Made by a program: the position numbers and the translations under genes. 46,805 nucleotides of DNA from Bacillota bacterium (GTDB lineage: Bacteria > Bacillota > Clostridia > Peptostreptococcales > Acidaminobacteraceae). The stretch covers positions 1-46,805 of the forward strand of contig JAGXHV010000086.1 of the NCBI GenBank assembly GCA_024636005.1, in the 5' to 3' direction. Numbering within the stretch: position 1 is the stretch's first letter; every line of letters begins with the position of its first letter. Below the pieces are notes generated by a model. That model saw only the letters and a list, made by a program, of their open reading frames with translations. It was not told where the DNA came from and made no database searches. This document shows positions 1-9,181 of this stretch, piece after piece.

Positions 1-75
1 CATCACTCCAATTTTAGCGGTATAGGTTCTTCTCAAATCCTTAACTGAAATAACAGGATATGTATTTGACAACAT
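1..75 (-). CDS. ABC transporter ATP-binding protein, N-terminus only (runs off the window)
   Basis: Only the first 25 codons lie in the window. They begin at an ATG preceded by a GAGGTG ribosome site and read as a typical ABC ATPase first strand (residues 9-20, VISVKDLRRTYT). The Walker motifs are beyond the edge, so the family call rests on this short segment and on context. It follows an ArsR-type regulator on the same strand and has its own strong promoter with repeat elements just upstream. An efflux or ABC-2-type exporter controlled by the neighbouring regulator is the likely role, which is inference. Confidence 0.55.
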   Translation of the reverse strand, partial: MLSNTYPVISVKDLRRTYTAKIGVM

Positions 76-95
76 AGAGCACCTCACTTTTTATA

Positions 96-154
96 TTAGA
101 TATACATCTTATTAGATACACGTCTAATATAACTATTATTTCACTTTATGTCAA
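96..154 (-). promoter_or_regulatory. Promoter of the ABC exporter gene with two 14-bp direct repeats
   Basis: On the minus strand a perfect TTGACA (154-149) is followed by 17 bp and TATATT (131-126). Just downstream of the -10 lie two near-identical 14-bp units, TTAGATACACGTCT (112-125) and TTAGATATACATCT (96-109, top-strand reading), two mismatches apart and offset by 16 bp. They cover the transcription start and leader, where a repressor would block initiation. The adjacent ArsR-type regulator is the obvious candidate, but its own upstream palindrome is a different sequence. Confidence 0.7.
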
Positions 155-177
155 TAGTACAAAAGTAAATTTAACAA

Positions 178-204
178 TAAAAAAACTCTCCAGATTGGAG
201 AGTT
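178..204 (-). terminator. Intrinsic terminator after the ArsR-type regulator
   Basis: An 8-bp stem (AACTCTCC/GGAGAGTT, 184-191 with 197-204) with a 5-nt loop is followed on the minus strand by a run of T. It touches the stop codon of the regulator at 204-206 and separates it from the ABC gene. Confidence 0.8.
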
Positions 205-1205
205 TATTTTTCTTTGACGTACCTTGTGACATCGTCGAGTTTTCGACTTAAAAGTGTATAGTTCGTACTGAAATATTTGATTTGTTTAACCTTTTCAACG
301 TTCACCAAACCCTGTTGATTTAGAGCGTCTAGGTGATGTGAAACCGTTGGGGTTGTAAGGTTCAGAGCGTCTGAGATTTCTTTCCCATACATCGGATGCA
401 TGTAAAGCATCCTAAGTATTTTTAGCCGTGTGGCATCCGAGATGCTCTTAAGTGGGTCAAGAATGCTATCCAAATGTTCTTCAGGATTTCTCTTCACCTT
501 TTGAAGACCTTGTATATAAATCATGGTCTGATCGTCCATCAATCTCATGGAAAATGGACTGACATAATATACTGGTATAAACTCATAGTTCACATAATCC
601 GCAATATTCCAAAATGGTTTTCCCATCAATTCTTGTGCAAACGACAATGGATGTCTATCTGTTGTCCCCTCTGAAAAGGTCTTAAGAAGTTCATCGTATG
701 AAGCTGCTTGAACAAGCTCATCAAACTTTTTATTGAATGCTTCGTGCCCATCAAGAACATGTAAAACCTCACAGAACAAATCCATTACTTTAGGGAACGA
801 GGAGATCAGTTCAACAAGACTATCATCGAACCCCCACTGTTTAGCATATATTTCCACTTCTGCATTTGAAGATAAAAATCTGCTTGCATCAAGTTCATCA
901 ATCTCATGTTCAAGAAAAAAAACCAATTGTCTCTCTGAGGAACAACTTCTAATATCACGTATTAAACCATCAATGTGATCCCTCTCCATTGAAACCAAAG
1001 CAAACTCCAACCAAGTAAAACGCTTATTGGGTAGTTTTTTAAGCAGCTCAAAAAAAGAGATGTAATTTGACTTTAAGTCATCGTATTCACTAAATTCATG
1101 TATTGCTTCATGATGAGAAGTATGACCTAGAGCACACAACAAAGATAGAGCTTCAATCACACGACTGTATTGAATTTTGAGCTGATGCTTGAAACTTACC
1201 TTCAT
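204..1205 (-). CDS. ArsR-type winged-helix regulator with a large N-terminal domain
   Basis: This 333-residue protein has a C-terminal winged helix of ArsR/HTH_20 type (about residues 250-333). It shows the DATRLKILRML helix and a recognition region TTPTVSHHLDALNQQGL. The first 240 residues form a long helical domain, as in ArsR-like regulators with a DUF5937-type N-terminus; that comparison is from memory. The start chosen is the ATG at 1203-1205, which has GGAGG seven bases upstream, rather than an extended frame to 1370 without a ribosome site. The 16-bp palindrome between 1218 and 1233 just ahead suggests autoregulation. It probably controls the ABC exporter that follows. The last full gene pair of the window (an MFS exporter with a similar regulator) has the same logic. 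No metal-binding Cys pattern is evident, so the ligand is unknown. Confidence 0.75.
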   Translation of the reverse strand: MKVSFKHQLKIQYSRVIEALSLLCALGHTSHHEAIHEFSEYDDLKSNYISFFELLKKLPNKRFTWLEFALVSMERDHIDGLIRDIRSCSSERQLVFFLEHEIDELDASRFLSSNAEVEIYAKQWGFDDSLVELISSFPKVMDLFCEVLHVLDGHEAFNKKFDELVQAASYDELLKTFSEGTTDRHPLSFAQELMGKPFWNIADYVNYEFIPVYYVSPFSMRLMDDQTMIYIQGLQKVKRNPEEHLDSILDPLKSISDATRLKILRMLYMHPMYGKEISDALNLTTPTVSHHLDALNQQGLVNVEKVKQIKYFSTNYTLLSRKLDDVTRYVKEK

Positions 1206-1217
1206 ATTAACCTCCAG

Positions 1218-1233
1218 TATGAGATATCTCATA
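1218..1233. promoter_or_regulatory. Perfect 16-bp palindrome ahead of the ArsR-type gene (candidate operator)
   Basis: TATGAGATATCTCATA is a perfect inverted repeat ending 12 bases before the start codon of the regulator and just upstream of its ribosome site. A dimeric winged-helix protein would bind such a site, so autoregulation is the simplest reading. No strong promoter hexamers could be assigned with confidence nearby. Confidence 0.6.
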
Positions 1234-1349
1234 TATAGTTTATCACAAATTGCATATACTGATGTTGGAAATATTTGAGGAGGCACCATCATCAGTTTTA
1301 TTCTACTCTCATTTTCCATGAGTAAAGTGAGAAAATGGAGGGAACTTTC

Positions 1350-1381
1350 AAAAAAATAAAAAGACGCCAAATGTTGACGTC
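1350..1381 (-). terminator. Terminator of the sugar-acid operon
   Basis: A 6-bp stem (GACGTC pairing with GGCGTC through one G-U pair, 1363-1381) with a 7-nt loop is followed on the minus strand by a run of about 13 bases that is nearly all T (1350-1362). It lies just beyond the aldolase stop codon and ends the operon before the ArsR-type gene. Confidence 0.85.
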
Positions 1382-1391
1382 ACTTAATTAA

Positions 1392-2150
1392 CTAATCATT
1401 AAATTGATCTACAACTTCTTTAAATTTATCATAAATCATACCCATATCCACTGAATAGGAAATGTACTTCACACCATGTGCTCTCCATTTTTTAGCAGCA
1501 ATATCATTATCCACAAAAGTACCTACAGATTTTCCTTTTTTTAGAGCTTTGTTTACAACGGATTTCATCAATTCTTCAACATGTGGATGATCAACTTGTC
1601 CAGAAAGCCCAACGGATTGGGATAAATCGTAGGGTCCAATAAAAACAACATCAATTTCTTCAACTTCTAAAATATCATCTATGTTCTCCACACCTTCTAT
1701 TCCTTCGATGTGTATAATGATCATGGTCTTATCATTTGCTGATTCAAAGTAACTGTTTCTCTCTTTGCTACTATAATCAGCCGCTCGAACAAATCTGCAA
1801 ACACCTCTTTCACCGATTGGTGAAAACTTTGAAGCTTTTACTACTGCCTCTGCATCAGCTCTACAGCTTATTTGAGGAACTTGAACACCTGCAGCACCAA
1901 TATCAAGTGCTCTTGATATTAATGAAGGGTTATTTTCAGAAACCCTAACGATCGCAGTCAAACCTCTAGATTCAGCAGCCCGTATCAGGTTCTGAGCTGT
2001 AAGCATATCGAGTGGTCCATGTTCACAATCAATAATAACAAAATCAAAGCCAGACAAAGCAATCAATTCAATTATTGCTGGATCGGGTGATTTAACGAAT
2101 GGTCCTATAACAGCATTATCCTTGTTCATCTTTGACATAATTGTTTCCAT
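1392..2150 (-). CDS. HpcH/HpaI-type class II pyruvate aldolase
   Basis: The 252-residue protein belongs to the HpcH/HpaI aldolase family. These are metal-dependent enzymes that split 2-keto-3-deoxy acids into pyruvate and an aldehyde. Visible landmarks are DCEHG (E43, H44), R69, E149 in HIEGIEG and D175 in FIGPYDLS, matching the His, Arg and the Glu/Asp metal ligands of E. coli HpaI. The family's usual Gln two residues before the metal Glu is His147 here, which is unusual. The start has GAGGAG eight bases upstream. It is the last gene of the operon after dgoD, so the expected substrate is the 2-keto-3-deoxy sugar acid made by the dehydratases. No sugar-acid kinase is encoded nearby, which fits cleavage of the unphosphorylated acid. 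Exact substrate is inferred. Confidence 0.85.
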   Translation of the reverse strand: METIMSKMNKDNAVIGPFVKSPDPAIIELIALSGFDFVIIDCEHGPLDMLTAQNLIRAAESRGLTAIVRVSENNPSLISRALDIGAAGVQVPQISCRADAEAVVKASKFSPIGERGVCRFVRAADYSSKERNSYFESANDKTMIIIHIEGIEGVENIDDILEVEEIDVVFIGPYDLSQSVGLSGQVDHPHVEELMKSVVNKALKKGKSVGTFVDNDIAAKKWRAHGVKYISYSVDMGMIYDKFKEVVDQFND

Positions 2151-2171
2151 AAGCGTTCTCCTCTGTTATCG

Positions 2172-3320
2172 TTACCATTCAGCAACACTACCGTCTTCGT
2201 GTCTCCAAATGGGATTCTTCCAATTATGACTTTCTTTGCTGGCTTGAATGACTCTTTCCTCATTTATTTCTATACCGAGTCCTGATCCCTTGGGAATATC
2301 CACAAACCCATTCTCATATTTAAAGACTTCCGGGTCCACTAAATAATCTAAAATATCATTTCCTTTATTGTAATGAATCCCTAGACTTTGCTCTTGAATA
2401 AAAGCATTGTGGCTAACTGCATCCAATTGAAGACATGCAGCAAGAGCAATCGGTCCTAAAGGACAATGTGGGGCAATTGCCACATCATAAGCTTCAGCCA
2501 TCGTTGCGATCTTACGACACTCTGTTATTCCACCCGCATGTGATAGGTCCGGTTGCAAAATATCTACATAACCACCAGATAATATATTCTTAAAATCCCA
2601 TCTGCTGTATAATCTTTCACCAATTGCGATTGGGGTAGCAGTATAATTAGCAATTTCCTTTAAAGCTTCTAAATTTTCTGAAAGCACCGGTTCTTCAATA
2701 AACATTAATCTATAAGGATCAATTGCCTTTGCGAGCACTTTTGCCATAGGCTTGTGAACTCTTCCATGGAAATCAATTCCAATCCCAAAGTTATTGCCAA
2801 CTGCTCTTCTAATAGCCTCTAGACGCTCAACAACAGCATCAACTTTTTCATAGGAATCAATATATTGCAATTCTTCAGTCGCATTCATTTTAATGGCTGA
2901 AAATCCTTGTGCTTTTTTCTCTAAAACTGCTTTTGCAACATCATCCGGTCTGTCTCCACCGATCCATGAGTAAACTTTAATTTTATTTCGAACAGCGCCT
3001 CCAAGGAGTTCATGCACCGGTGCATTGTGGTATTTACCCTTGATATCCCACAGAGCTTGATCAATTCCAGATATTGCACTCATCAGAATTGGCCCCCCTC
3101 TGTAAAAACCGCCTCTATAAAGAACTTGCCAATGATCTTCAATGTGTAGGGGGTCTTTTCCAATCAAATATTGCATTAATTCTTCAACTGCAGTCTTTAC
3201 CGTATGAGCTCTACCTTCTATAACAGGTTCTCCCCATCCGAAAATGCCCTCATCTGTTTCAATCTTCAGAAATAGCCATCGAGGAGGTACCTGATAGAGT
3301 TTAAAATTTGTGATTTTCAA
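2172..3320 (-). CDS. dgoD: D-galactonate dehydratase (enolase superfamily)
   Basis: It dehydrates D-galactonate to 2-dehydro-3-deoxy-D-galactonate. The protein aligns by eye along its whole length with E. coli DgoD, including [10 protein letters not shown] near the N-terminus, [12 protein letters not shown], the DFHGR metal and catalytic segment, [25 protein letters not shown] with the second catalytic His, and the final [11 protein letters not shown]. The start chosen is TTG at 3318-3320: GGAGG lies seven bases before it and the resulting 382 residues equal the E. coli length. An in-frame ATG at 3350 lies inside the preceding gene. The ribosome site begins right after the stop codon of the upstream dehydratase, so the two are tightly coupled. 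This is the best substrate clue in the cluster. Confidence 0.93.
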   Translation of the reverse strand: MKITNFKLYQVPPRWLFLKIETDEGIFGWGEPVIEGRAHTVKTAVEELMQYLIGKDPLHIEDHWQVLYRGGFYRGGPILMSAISGIDQALWDIKGKYHNAPVHELLGGAVRNKIKVYSWIGGDRPDDVAKAVLEKKAQGFSAIKMNATEELQYIDSYEKVDAVVERLEAIRRAVGNNFGIGIDFHGRVHKPMAKVLAKAIDPYRLMFIEEPVLSENLEALKEIANYTATPIAIGERLYSRWDFKNILSGGYVDILQPDLSHAGGITECRKIATMAEAYDVAIAPHCPLGPIALAACLQLDAVSHNAFIQEQSLGIHYNKGNDILDYLVDPEVFKYENGFVDIPKGSGLGIEINEERVIQASKESHNWKNPIWRHEDGSVAEW

Positions 3321-3333
3321 GTCTAAACCTCCA

Positions 3334-5052
3334 TTATTCCATGTATGCACCTTTGATTGGTGACACTGCGAGTTTGCAATATATACTTAAAATGCCTTTT
3401 TTTACTTTTGTTATTGGATTGACCCAGTTCTCTTTTCTAATGTTCAAAATTTCAGTGATTTCTTGAGGTGACTTTTCCACACCTGCAACACCAATGATAT
3501 CAATTGTACGATTCGGGATATCAATTCTAATCAAATCATCTTTTTCGACCAGAGCAATCGGACCACCCGATACGGCTTCTGGAGATACATGCCCTATAGC
3601 TGGACCTCTGGTTGCGCCGGAATAACGACCATCTGTAATCAAAGCCACAGATGATACAAGTTCAGGATTGGACGCGATTGCCTCAGTAGTATAAAACATC
3701 TCTGGCATTCCTGATCCTTTTGGCCCTTCATATCTAATAAATACCGCATGACCTGGCTTAACAGTCCCATTCATCACTGCTTCCAATGCTTCTTCTTCAG
3801 AATTAAATGGCAATGCACTTAAAGTGACTGTCATCATTTCATTAGCTACTGCAGAATGCTTAATAACGGATCCTTCTGGAGCGAGATTCCCTTTAAGTAT
3901 TGCAATAGCTCCTTCTTTATGAATTGGCTTATGATACTGGTATATGACATCAGACCGTTTCATATTGTACTTTTCCATCATGATCTCGGATTTTTCAAAG
4001 TAACCATTCGCTCTTAAATCAGCCAAATTCTCACCAAGCGTCTTTCCAGTTACAGTCATCACATCCAAATGCAAATGCTCTTTGATCTCTTCCATGACTG
4101 CTGGAACACCTCCTGCATACCAAAAATATTCCGCAGGGTATTTTCCACTCGGTCTAACGTTTGCCAGATAAGGTATGCGTCTATGAATTTCATCAAATAA
4201 ATCAGGAGTGATTTCAATGTCTACTTCATGTGCGATCGCAGGTATATGAAGCAATGCATTGGTAGATCCTGCAATTGCAGCATGTACCATGATTGCATTC
4301 TCAAATGCTTCGTAAGTTAAAATATCCGAAGAAGTAATATTTTGTTTTACAAGTTCTAAAAGTTGTTCACCTGCATCTGCAGAAATATCGAGAATTTCTT
4401 CAAAAGTCGCAGGGATTAAAGCCGTTCCAGGAAGTGCTAATCCCAAGGCCTCAGCCATAACTTGCATCGTTGCTGCTGTACCCATAAATGCACAGGCTCC
4501 ACAAGTAGGACAAGCATTATGTTGTTTTTCTTTAAACTCCGTTTCAGTGATTTCTCCACGCCCTAACAAAGCACTATAAGTACCTATTTGTTCAAGTGTA
4601 AGAAGATCTGGACCCGCTTTCATGACCCCCCCTGTTACTATTATTGAAGGCATATTCAATCTGGCTATGGCTTTTAGGTGAGCTGGGACACCTTTGTCAC
4701 AACTGCAAATATATAATCCGCCATCAAAAGGAGTAGCAGTAGCTTGTATTTCAATCATATTTGCTATCATTTCTCGAGAAAGCAGGGAATAATTCATCCC
4801 ATCATGTCCCTGTGCAATCCCATCACAAATATCTGTAGTAGTGTATTTTGCAGGTTTAGCACCCAAAGATAAAATTCTTTCCTCAGCAGATTTGACAAGT
4901 TTATCTAAATGTACACTTCCAGGATGACTGTCTCCCCAAGTGCTTTGTAAAAATATTTGAGTTTTTCCCAAATCGGAAACAGTCCAACCCATTCCCATTT
5001 TCAATGCATCCATTTCAACTGCTACTGAACGCATTTTTTGACTTTTTAACAT
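3334..5052 (-). CDS. IlvD/Edd-family Fe-S dehydratase, probably for a sugar acid
   Basis: The 572-residue protein belongs to the dihydroxy-acid / phosphogluconate / sugar-acid dehydratase family. Conserved segments include [73 protein letters not shown] and [22 protein letters not shown]. The cysteines in the first three fit an iron-sulfur cluster and its surroundings. The N-terminal [14 protein letters not shown] differs from ordinary IlvD. Among known groups it recalls sugar-acid members such as the YjhG/YagF branch, but I cannot place it firmly. The start at 5052 has GGAGG five bases ahead; in-frame codons at 5064 and 5067 overlap that site. It sits between the TRAP permease and dgoD, so a hexonate or pentonate is the expected substrate rather than branched-chain amino-acid synthesis. 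Confidence 0.8.
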   Translation of the reverse strand: MLKSQKMRSVAVEMDALKMGMGWTVSDLGKTQIFLQSTWGDSHPGSVHLDKLVKSAEERILSLGAKPAKYTTTDICDGIAQGHDGMNYSLLSREMIANMIEIQATATPFDGGLYICSCDKGVPAHLKAIARLNMPSIIVTGGVMKAGPDLLTLEQIGTYSALLGRGEITETEFKEKQHNACPTCGACAFMGTAATMQVMAEALGLALPGTALIPATFEEILDISADAGEQLLELVKQNITSSDILTYEAFENAIMVHAAIAGSTNALLHIPAIAHEVDIEITPDLFDEIHRRIPYLANVRPSGKYPAEYFWYAGGVPAVMEEIKEHLHLDVMTVTGKTLGENLADLRANGYFEKSEIMMEKYNMKRSDVIYQYHKPIHKEGAIAILKGNLAPEGSVIKHSAVANEMMTVTLSALPFNSEEEALEAVMNGTVKPGHAVFIRYEGPKGSGMPEMFYTTEAIASNPELVSSVALITDGRYSGATRGPAIGHVSPEAVSGGPIALVEKDDLIRIDIPNRTIDIIGVAGVEKSPQEITEILNIRKENWVNPITKVKKGILSIYCKLAVSPIKGAYME

Positions 5053-5077
5053 TGGATCCTCCATCAATTTATTTTCA

Positions 5078-6355
5078 TTATCTCAACATATTTGGAATCC
5101 AAAGCACCAATTGTGGGAACAAGACAATGAGTATCAACACTGCAACTTGAGTTGCCAAAAATGGCAGCATTGCTTTAGTTATCCGTTCAAGTGATATCTT
5201 TGCGATTCCACATGAAATATATAAAATGGTACCAACTGGCGGCGTCACCAACCCAATTCCAAGATTAATGACCATCATTACACCAAAAAATACTGGATCT
5301 ATTCCAACTGCAAGAGCTACTGGTAGTAAAACTGGACCAAGTATTAGAAGAGCTGGAGTAAGATCCATTACACTTCCCACAAGCAATAAGAAAAAATTAA
5401 CAATTAATAATACGATTAAAGGATTATCTGAAATGGATAGAATCGTAGTCGCTATGGATTGTGGTATTCTAACAACCGTCAATAACCATGCTACAACCAT
5501 AGCTGTACCCGCAACAAGCATAACGATTCCAGTGGTTTTTGCTGTATCAATCAATATTTTAGGCAAGTCGGTCATTTTTAATTCTTTATAAACAAATAAC
5601 GAAACAACTAATGCATATACGACTGCTATTACAGCCGCCTCAGTAGGCGTGAAATAACCTGATATAATACCTCCGATAATGATCACCGGTAATAAGATCG
5701 CCCAAAACGATTCCATCAATGATTTAAAAACTCTTCTTATTGAAAAATTTTCTCCTCTTGGGTAGTTTCTCTTTTTGGATATCGCATATGTTAAGAACAA
5801 TAATGAAAATCCGATTAAGATTCCAGGGATTATTCCCCCTAAAAACATTCTAACAACCGAAACCCCACTGATAAGACCAAATAAAATCATAGGAATACTT
5901 GGTGGTATAACGATTCCCATTGTTGATGAAGATGCAGTTACAGCAGCTGCAAAATCAGCATCGTAACCCTCATCAGTCATTGCAGGGATAAGCAGTCCAC
6001 CTATTGCGGCGGTGTCTGCAACAGACGATCCGGATATACCCCCAAAAAACATACTGGCTACAATATTTACAAGTCCAAGTCCACCCGTTATATGACCCAC
6101 CAATGAATTGGACAGTTGAATAATACGCTTAGCTATTCCACCTGTATTCATAATTTCTCCAGCGAGCATAAAAAAAGGTACCGCCAATAGTGGGAAACTA
6201 TCGATACCACCAACCATCTTTTGTACCAAGATATCAAATCCAAATCCTTGGAGTGCCATCATGACTAGAGCGGCTAATCCTAAGCAAAATGCTACTGGTA
6301 CTCCAATCAATAGAAAACCAAATAGTGCGGATATAAATATTAATAGCATTTCCAT
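5078..6355 (-). CDS. dctM: TRAP transporter large permease (DctM family)
   Basis: The 425-residue protein has about 12 hydrophobic segments and the length normal for TRAP large subunits. Family signatures include FPLLAVPFFMLAGEIMN (about residue 53), GGISGSSVADTAAIG (about 105), the segment around ASSSTMGIVIPPSIPMI (about 142) and GLVTPPVGTILY near the C-terminus. It carries out sodium-driven uptake of organic or sugar acids together with the DctP and DctQ partners. Its ATG overlaps the DctQ stop codon (TAATG), so the two are translationally coupled. It is followed 26 bases later by the sugar-acid dehydratase gene, which supports a sugar acid as cargo. Confidence 0.93.
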   Translation of the reverse strand: MEMLLIFISALFGFLLIGVPVAFCLGLAALVMMALQGFGFDILVQKMVGGIDSFPLLAVPFFMLAGEIMNTGGIAKRIIQLSNSLVGHITGGLGLVNIVASMFFGGISGSSVADTAAIGGLLIPAMTDEGYDADFAAAVTASSSTMGIVIPPSIPMILFGLISGVSVVRMFLGGIIPGILIGFSLLFLTYAISKKRNYPRGENFSIRRVFKSLMESFWAILLPVIIIGGIISGYFTPTEAAVIAVVYALVVSLFVYKELKMTDLPKILIDTAKTTGIVMLVAGTAMVVAWLLTVVRIPQSIATTILSISDNPLIVLLIVNFFLLLVGSVMDLTPALLILGPVLLPVALAVGIDPVFFGVMMVINLGIGLVTPPVGTILYISCGIAKISLERITKAMLPFLATQVAVLILIVLFPQLVLWIPNMLR

Positions 6356-6894
6356 TATGCATTCCCCCCTTGCTTGGTTTGTTTATGTTGATCGTATAAT
6401 TTCATGGTACATTTGATTAAATGTTCCAAAGCTATCAGAATCATTATATATCCAGCCACCAACACAGGAAGATATTTTATAGATGAAGGCAACCCTAAAG
6501 CAGGAGTTCGTGCTGTTTTAACAACATTGACTATGCTGTGTCCTCCTATGATCATCGCCCTATTGACAACAATCACCAATGTCCAAGAAATCATTTCAAA
6601 TATCGTTTGTACTCTTGGCTTCATTCGATCAGTCAATATATTTAAGCCTAAATGTTCCTCATAATACAGCCCAAGTATCGCACCTGAGAAAACCAACCAA
6701 ATAAAAAGTATTCTACTGGACTCTTCAGCCCATGCAATAGATGAATTTATAAGATTTCTGCTTAACACCGCATAAAAAACTATGCAAACCATTACTGCCA
6801 AATTTCCTGCCATAGCAAATTTGACAAGAACAACCAACCATTTATTGATTATCCCAATACCCTTTGGTATGAGTGATAATTTTTCCACCACCAT
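6355..6894 (-). CDS. dctQ: TRAP transporter small permease (DctQ family)
   Basis: The 179-residue protein has four hydrophobic segments and the conserved NSSIAWAEESSRILFIWLVF motif of DctQ near residues 52-71. It joins the large permease to form the membrane part of a TRAP importer. The ATG at 6894 has GAGG four bases upstream, but GGAGG is only one base away, so GTG at 6888 with seven-base spacing is an equally good start. It lies after an inter-gene hairpin that follows the binding-protein gene and ends in a one-base overlap with the large permease. Confidence 0.88.
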   Translation of the reverse strand: MVVEKLSLIPKGIGIINKWLVVLVKFAMAGNLAVMVCIVFYAVLSRNLINSSIAWAEESSRILFIWLVFSGAILGLYYEEHLGLNILTDRMKPRVQTIFEMISWTLVIVVNRAMIIGGHSIVNVVKTARTPALGLPSSIKYLPVLVAGYIMILIALEHLIKCTMKLYDQHKQTKQGGNA

Positions 6895-6914
6895 GCCTCC
6901 TCAATGTTTAGAGT

Positions 6915-6945
6915 AAAAAAGGAGTTTATAGATAAACTCCTTTTT
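6915..6945 (-). terminator. Hairpin with T-tract between dctP and dctQ (partial terminator)
   Basis: An 8-bp perfect stem (GGAGTTTA/TAAACTCC, 6921-6928 with 6933-6940) with a 4-nt loop is flanked by A and T runs on both sides. It lies inside the operon, right after the dctP stop codon, with no new promoter recognised behind it. It would let most transcripts end after the binding protein and some continue into the permeases, a common way to make excess binding protein. Confidence 0.75.
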
Positions 6946-6966
6946 AATGATTATAGTCAATTTTAA

Positions 6967-8031
6967 TTATTTTGACGCTTCTGTTAATTTTTCAATTTCT
7001 TCGAGGACTTTTTCAACATATTCTGCGCCAATTTCGTCCTTGAATTTTTCAATTGTTGGTTTAGTTGCATCTTGGAACAACTTTAGTTCATCCATTGTTA
7101 ACTCAGAAACCGTCATTCCTTTTTCTCTTAATCCGCCAACCAATTCAGCTGTATATTCTCTATTGATTCTTCTTTCTTCATCTCTTGCAACAATCGCACC
7201 TTCTTGAACGATTTCTTGAAGATCAGCTGGCAAACCATCCCAGAATATTTTACTCATCAACAATACAAATGGGCTATAAACGTGACCAGTCAAAGAAGTG
7301 TACTTCTGAACTTCTGGATAATTTTGAAGATATATGGTCGGTACAGGGTTTTCTTGACCATCAACTACACCTTGTTGCATGGCTGTAAACAGCTCTCCAA
7401 AAGGCATTGGCGTTGGATTTGCTCCAAGTGCTCTAAAAAAGTCCAAGTGAACCTGATTTTCCATTGTTCTGATTTTGAGACCTTCCATGTCAGCTGGCGT
7501 TCTTACCTCTCTAACATTATTGGTTAAATGACGATAGCCATTTTCCCAGTATGCCAATCCAATAAGTCCGTGCTCAGCCAATCCATCTAATAATTCTTGA
7601 CCCAATTCGCCATCCAATAAATCTGAAGCGATTTCTTCTGTTGGGAATAAGAAAGGTAAATCGAAAATCATAAATCTCTTGTCAATAGAAGAGACAGGTG
7701 CTGAAGATGGAGCAGTAATTTCTTGACTTCCAAGCTGTAATGATTCCATCATTTGAATGTCATCACCCAATTGGCTACTGTGGAATAATTGCATTTCAAT
7801 TCTTCCGTTACTTTCTCTTTCAACGTACTCTTTCATGACTTCCAATCCCTTATATTGTGGATGTTGATCATTTAACCCAATACCCGCTCTGATGACAAAA
7901 GTCTCTTCAGATGATGCTGTTGTATCTGCAGGACTTTCATTGCTTGATACATTTGCAGGTGCACTGCTACACCCTACCATTAACATCGCACTAATTAAAA
8001 TTAGTGCAACTACTTTCTTGATGTTTCCCAT
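6967..8031 (-). CDS. dctP: TRAP transporter solute-binding lipoprotein (DctP family)
   Basis: The 354-residue protein starts with a lipoprotein signal (hydrophobic residues 7-19 and lipobox VGC with Cys21), followed by a Ser/Thr/Ala linker. The mature part has the DctP pattern, including NDQHPQYKGLEVMKEYV, the LKIRTMENQVHLDFFRALGA segment with its conserved substrate-carboxylate Arg, and PMPFGELFTAMQQGVVDGQENP. It would catch the acid substrate outside the membrane and deliver it to DctQM. GGGGG nine bases before the ATG is the ribosome site. A short hairpin (8065-8080) lies between it and the dehydrogenase gene upstream. Substrate is inferred from the adjacent galactonate dehydratase. Confidence 0.93.
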   Translation of the reverse strand: MGNIKKVVALILISAMLMVGCSSAPANVSSNESPADTTASSEETFVIRAGIGLNDQHPQYKGLEVMKEYVERESNGRIEMQLFHSSQLGDDIQMMESLQLGSQEITAPSSAPVSSIDKRFMIFDLPFLFPTEEIASDLLDGELGQELLDGLAEHGLIGLAYWENGYRHLTNNVREVRTPADMEGLKIRTMENQVHLDFFRALGANPTPMPFGELFTAMQQGVVDGQENPVPTIYLQNYPEVQKYTSLTGHVYSPFVLLMSKIFWDGLPADLQEIVQEGAIVARDEERRINREYTAELVGGLREKGMTVSELTMDELKLFQDATKPTIEKFKDEIGAEYVEKVLEEIEKLTEASK

Positions 8032-8064
8032 TGATGTGGTCCCCCTTATTAGTTTTTATAATAG

Positions 8065-8080
8065 CTTTGATCGCTCAAAG
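8065..8080 (-). other. Small hairpin between the dehydrogenase gene and dctP
   Basis: CTTTGA and TCAAAG form a 6-bp stem with a 4-nt loop just after the dehydrogenase stop codon. The bases that follow on the minus strand are not a clean T-run, so an RNA processing or stability element is as likely as termination. Confidence 0.35.
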
Positions 8081-8083
8081 TTA

Positions 8084-9166
8084 CTAACTCGTCTTCAATA
8101 CCTCAAGCCTTTGCATTGCATCAAATATCATATCTTCTGTAACTCGATATGGTGTTTTTAGCATATCTGGTGCATTTGCCGCTTTTTCGAGTACATTTTT
8201 TAAGTAGTCCCTATCATTTTTCACTTCTAAATCAACAAGTGATGTAGGAAGATCAATAGTTTTATAAAATTCAATCAACTGTGAGAGATCGTTTAGATTA
8301 CCGTCTATTGAAAGAAGTATTAATATGCCATAAGCCACCACTTCGCCATGTAAGTGCCTTTTTTCAATTTCTTCCAAAAGTGTAAATCCATAAAACATGC
8401 CATGAGCTATGGAACCATTATTTTCTTGACCAATCAACATGCTAACCAAACCAGTAGTGATTATATTGTTTAGAATTATTTGTTCAACTTCATATGAAGG
8501 AATTTTATTATCACTGTCTTCCAAAGCTTTTCGACCATATTGGATCAATGGATTTTTACATAAGATACTTAGAGACTTGGCCATGGATGCACTGTGTGAA
8601 AGTATTTTATCTCTACTGGCCAACTCAACCTCATAATACTTAGCAAGTGTATCGCCTATCCCTGCCCACAGATAACGTGTTGGGGCATCTGCTATTACTG
8701 CAGTATCCATTACAATGTGAACTGGAGGAGAATTCAAATCAAGTAGTGAATCAAAATCTCCATTTTCATTATAGATAATTGAAAGAGGTGTTGTCGCAGC
8801 ACATGTAGCTGCAATGGTTGGTACAGTTATGATTGGAACTTCAGTAAAATGAGCAGCAGCTTTGGCTGTGTCCAGTGCTTTTCCACCACCAACTCCGATA
8901 ATCATATCAATCCCGTTTTTTTTCACAACATCCACAATTTTTTGAATATTATTGCTATTGCATTCGCCTCCATACCACATGAAATCCAAACAACTGATTT
9001 CATGATCATGGAAAACCTTTTCGAGATCATTTTCTACTTTTTCCAAAGCCGTTTTGCCGCCCACCACCAGAATATAATTCCCAATCTTCTTAACTTCAGA
9101 GCCTATTCTTTTTAGTGCATCAGAGCCAATAGTATAATTAGGAAAAATAACTTGGTTCAAAACCAT
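8084..9166 (-). CDS. GldA-like iron-containing alcohol (polyol) dehydrogenase
   Basis: The 360-residue protein is of the glycerol-dehydrogenase-like branch of metal-dependent alcohol dehydrogenases. The N-terminal half holds the NAD-binding GVGGGKALDTAKA motif (about residues 90-102) and VPTIAATCAATTPLS. The C-terminal half holds the metal ligands, an Asp in AGIGDTLAKYYE, a His in IAHGMFYGF and a His in RHLHGEVVAYG. The start at 9166 has GGAGG five bases upstream; an in-frame ATG at 9178 is part of that site. It follows the GntR regulator by 15 bases in one operon. It could reduce the aldehyde released by the aldolase, or oxidise a sugar alcohol or acid feeding the dehydratases. The real substrate cannot be told. 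Confidence 0.82.
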   Translation of the reverse strand: MVLNQVIFPNYTIGSDALKRIGSEVKKIGNYILVVGGKTALEKVENDLEKVFHDHEISCLDFMWYGGECNSNNIQKIVDVVKKNGIDMIIGVGGGKALDTAKAAAHFTEVPIITVPTIAATCAATTPLSIIYNENGDFDSLLDLNSPPVHIVMDTAVIADAPTRYLWAGIGDTLAKYYEVELASRDKILSHSASMAKSLSILCKNPLIQYGRKALEDSDNKIPSYEVEQIILNNIITTGLVSMLIGQENNGSIAHGMFYGFTLLEEIEKRHLHGEVVAYGILILLSIDGNLNDLSQLIEFYKTIDLPTSLVDLEVKNDRDYLKNVLEKAANAPDMLKTPYRVTEDMIFDAMQRLEVLKTS

Positions 9167-9181
9167 AAAAACCTCCATGTT

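Noticed and set aside
733-978. Open frame on the plus strand inside the ArsR-type gene
   Set aside because: No ribosome site, overlaps a well-supported gene on the other strand, and the product looks like an antisense shadow.
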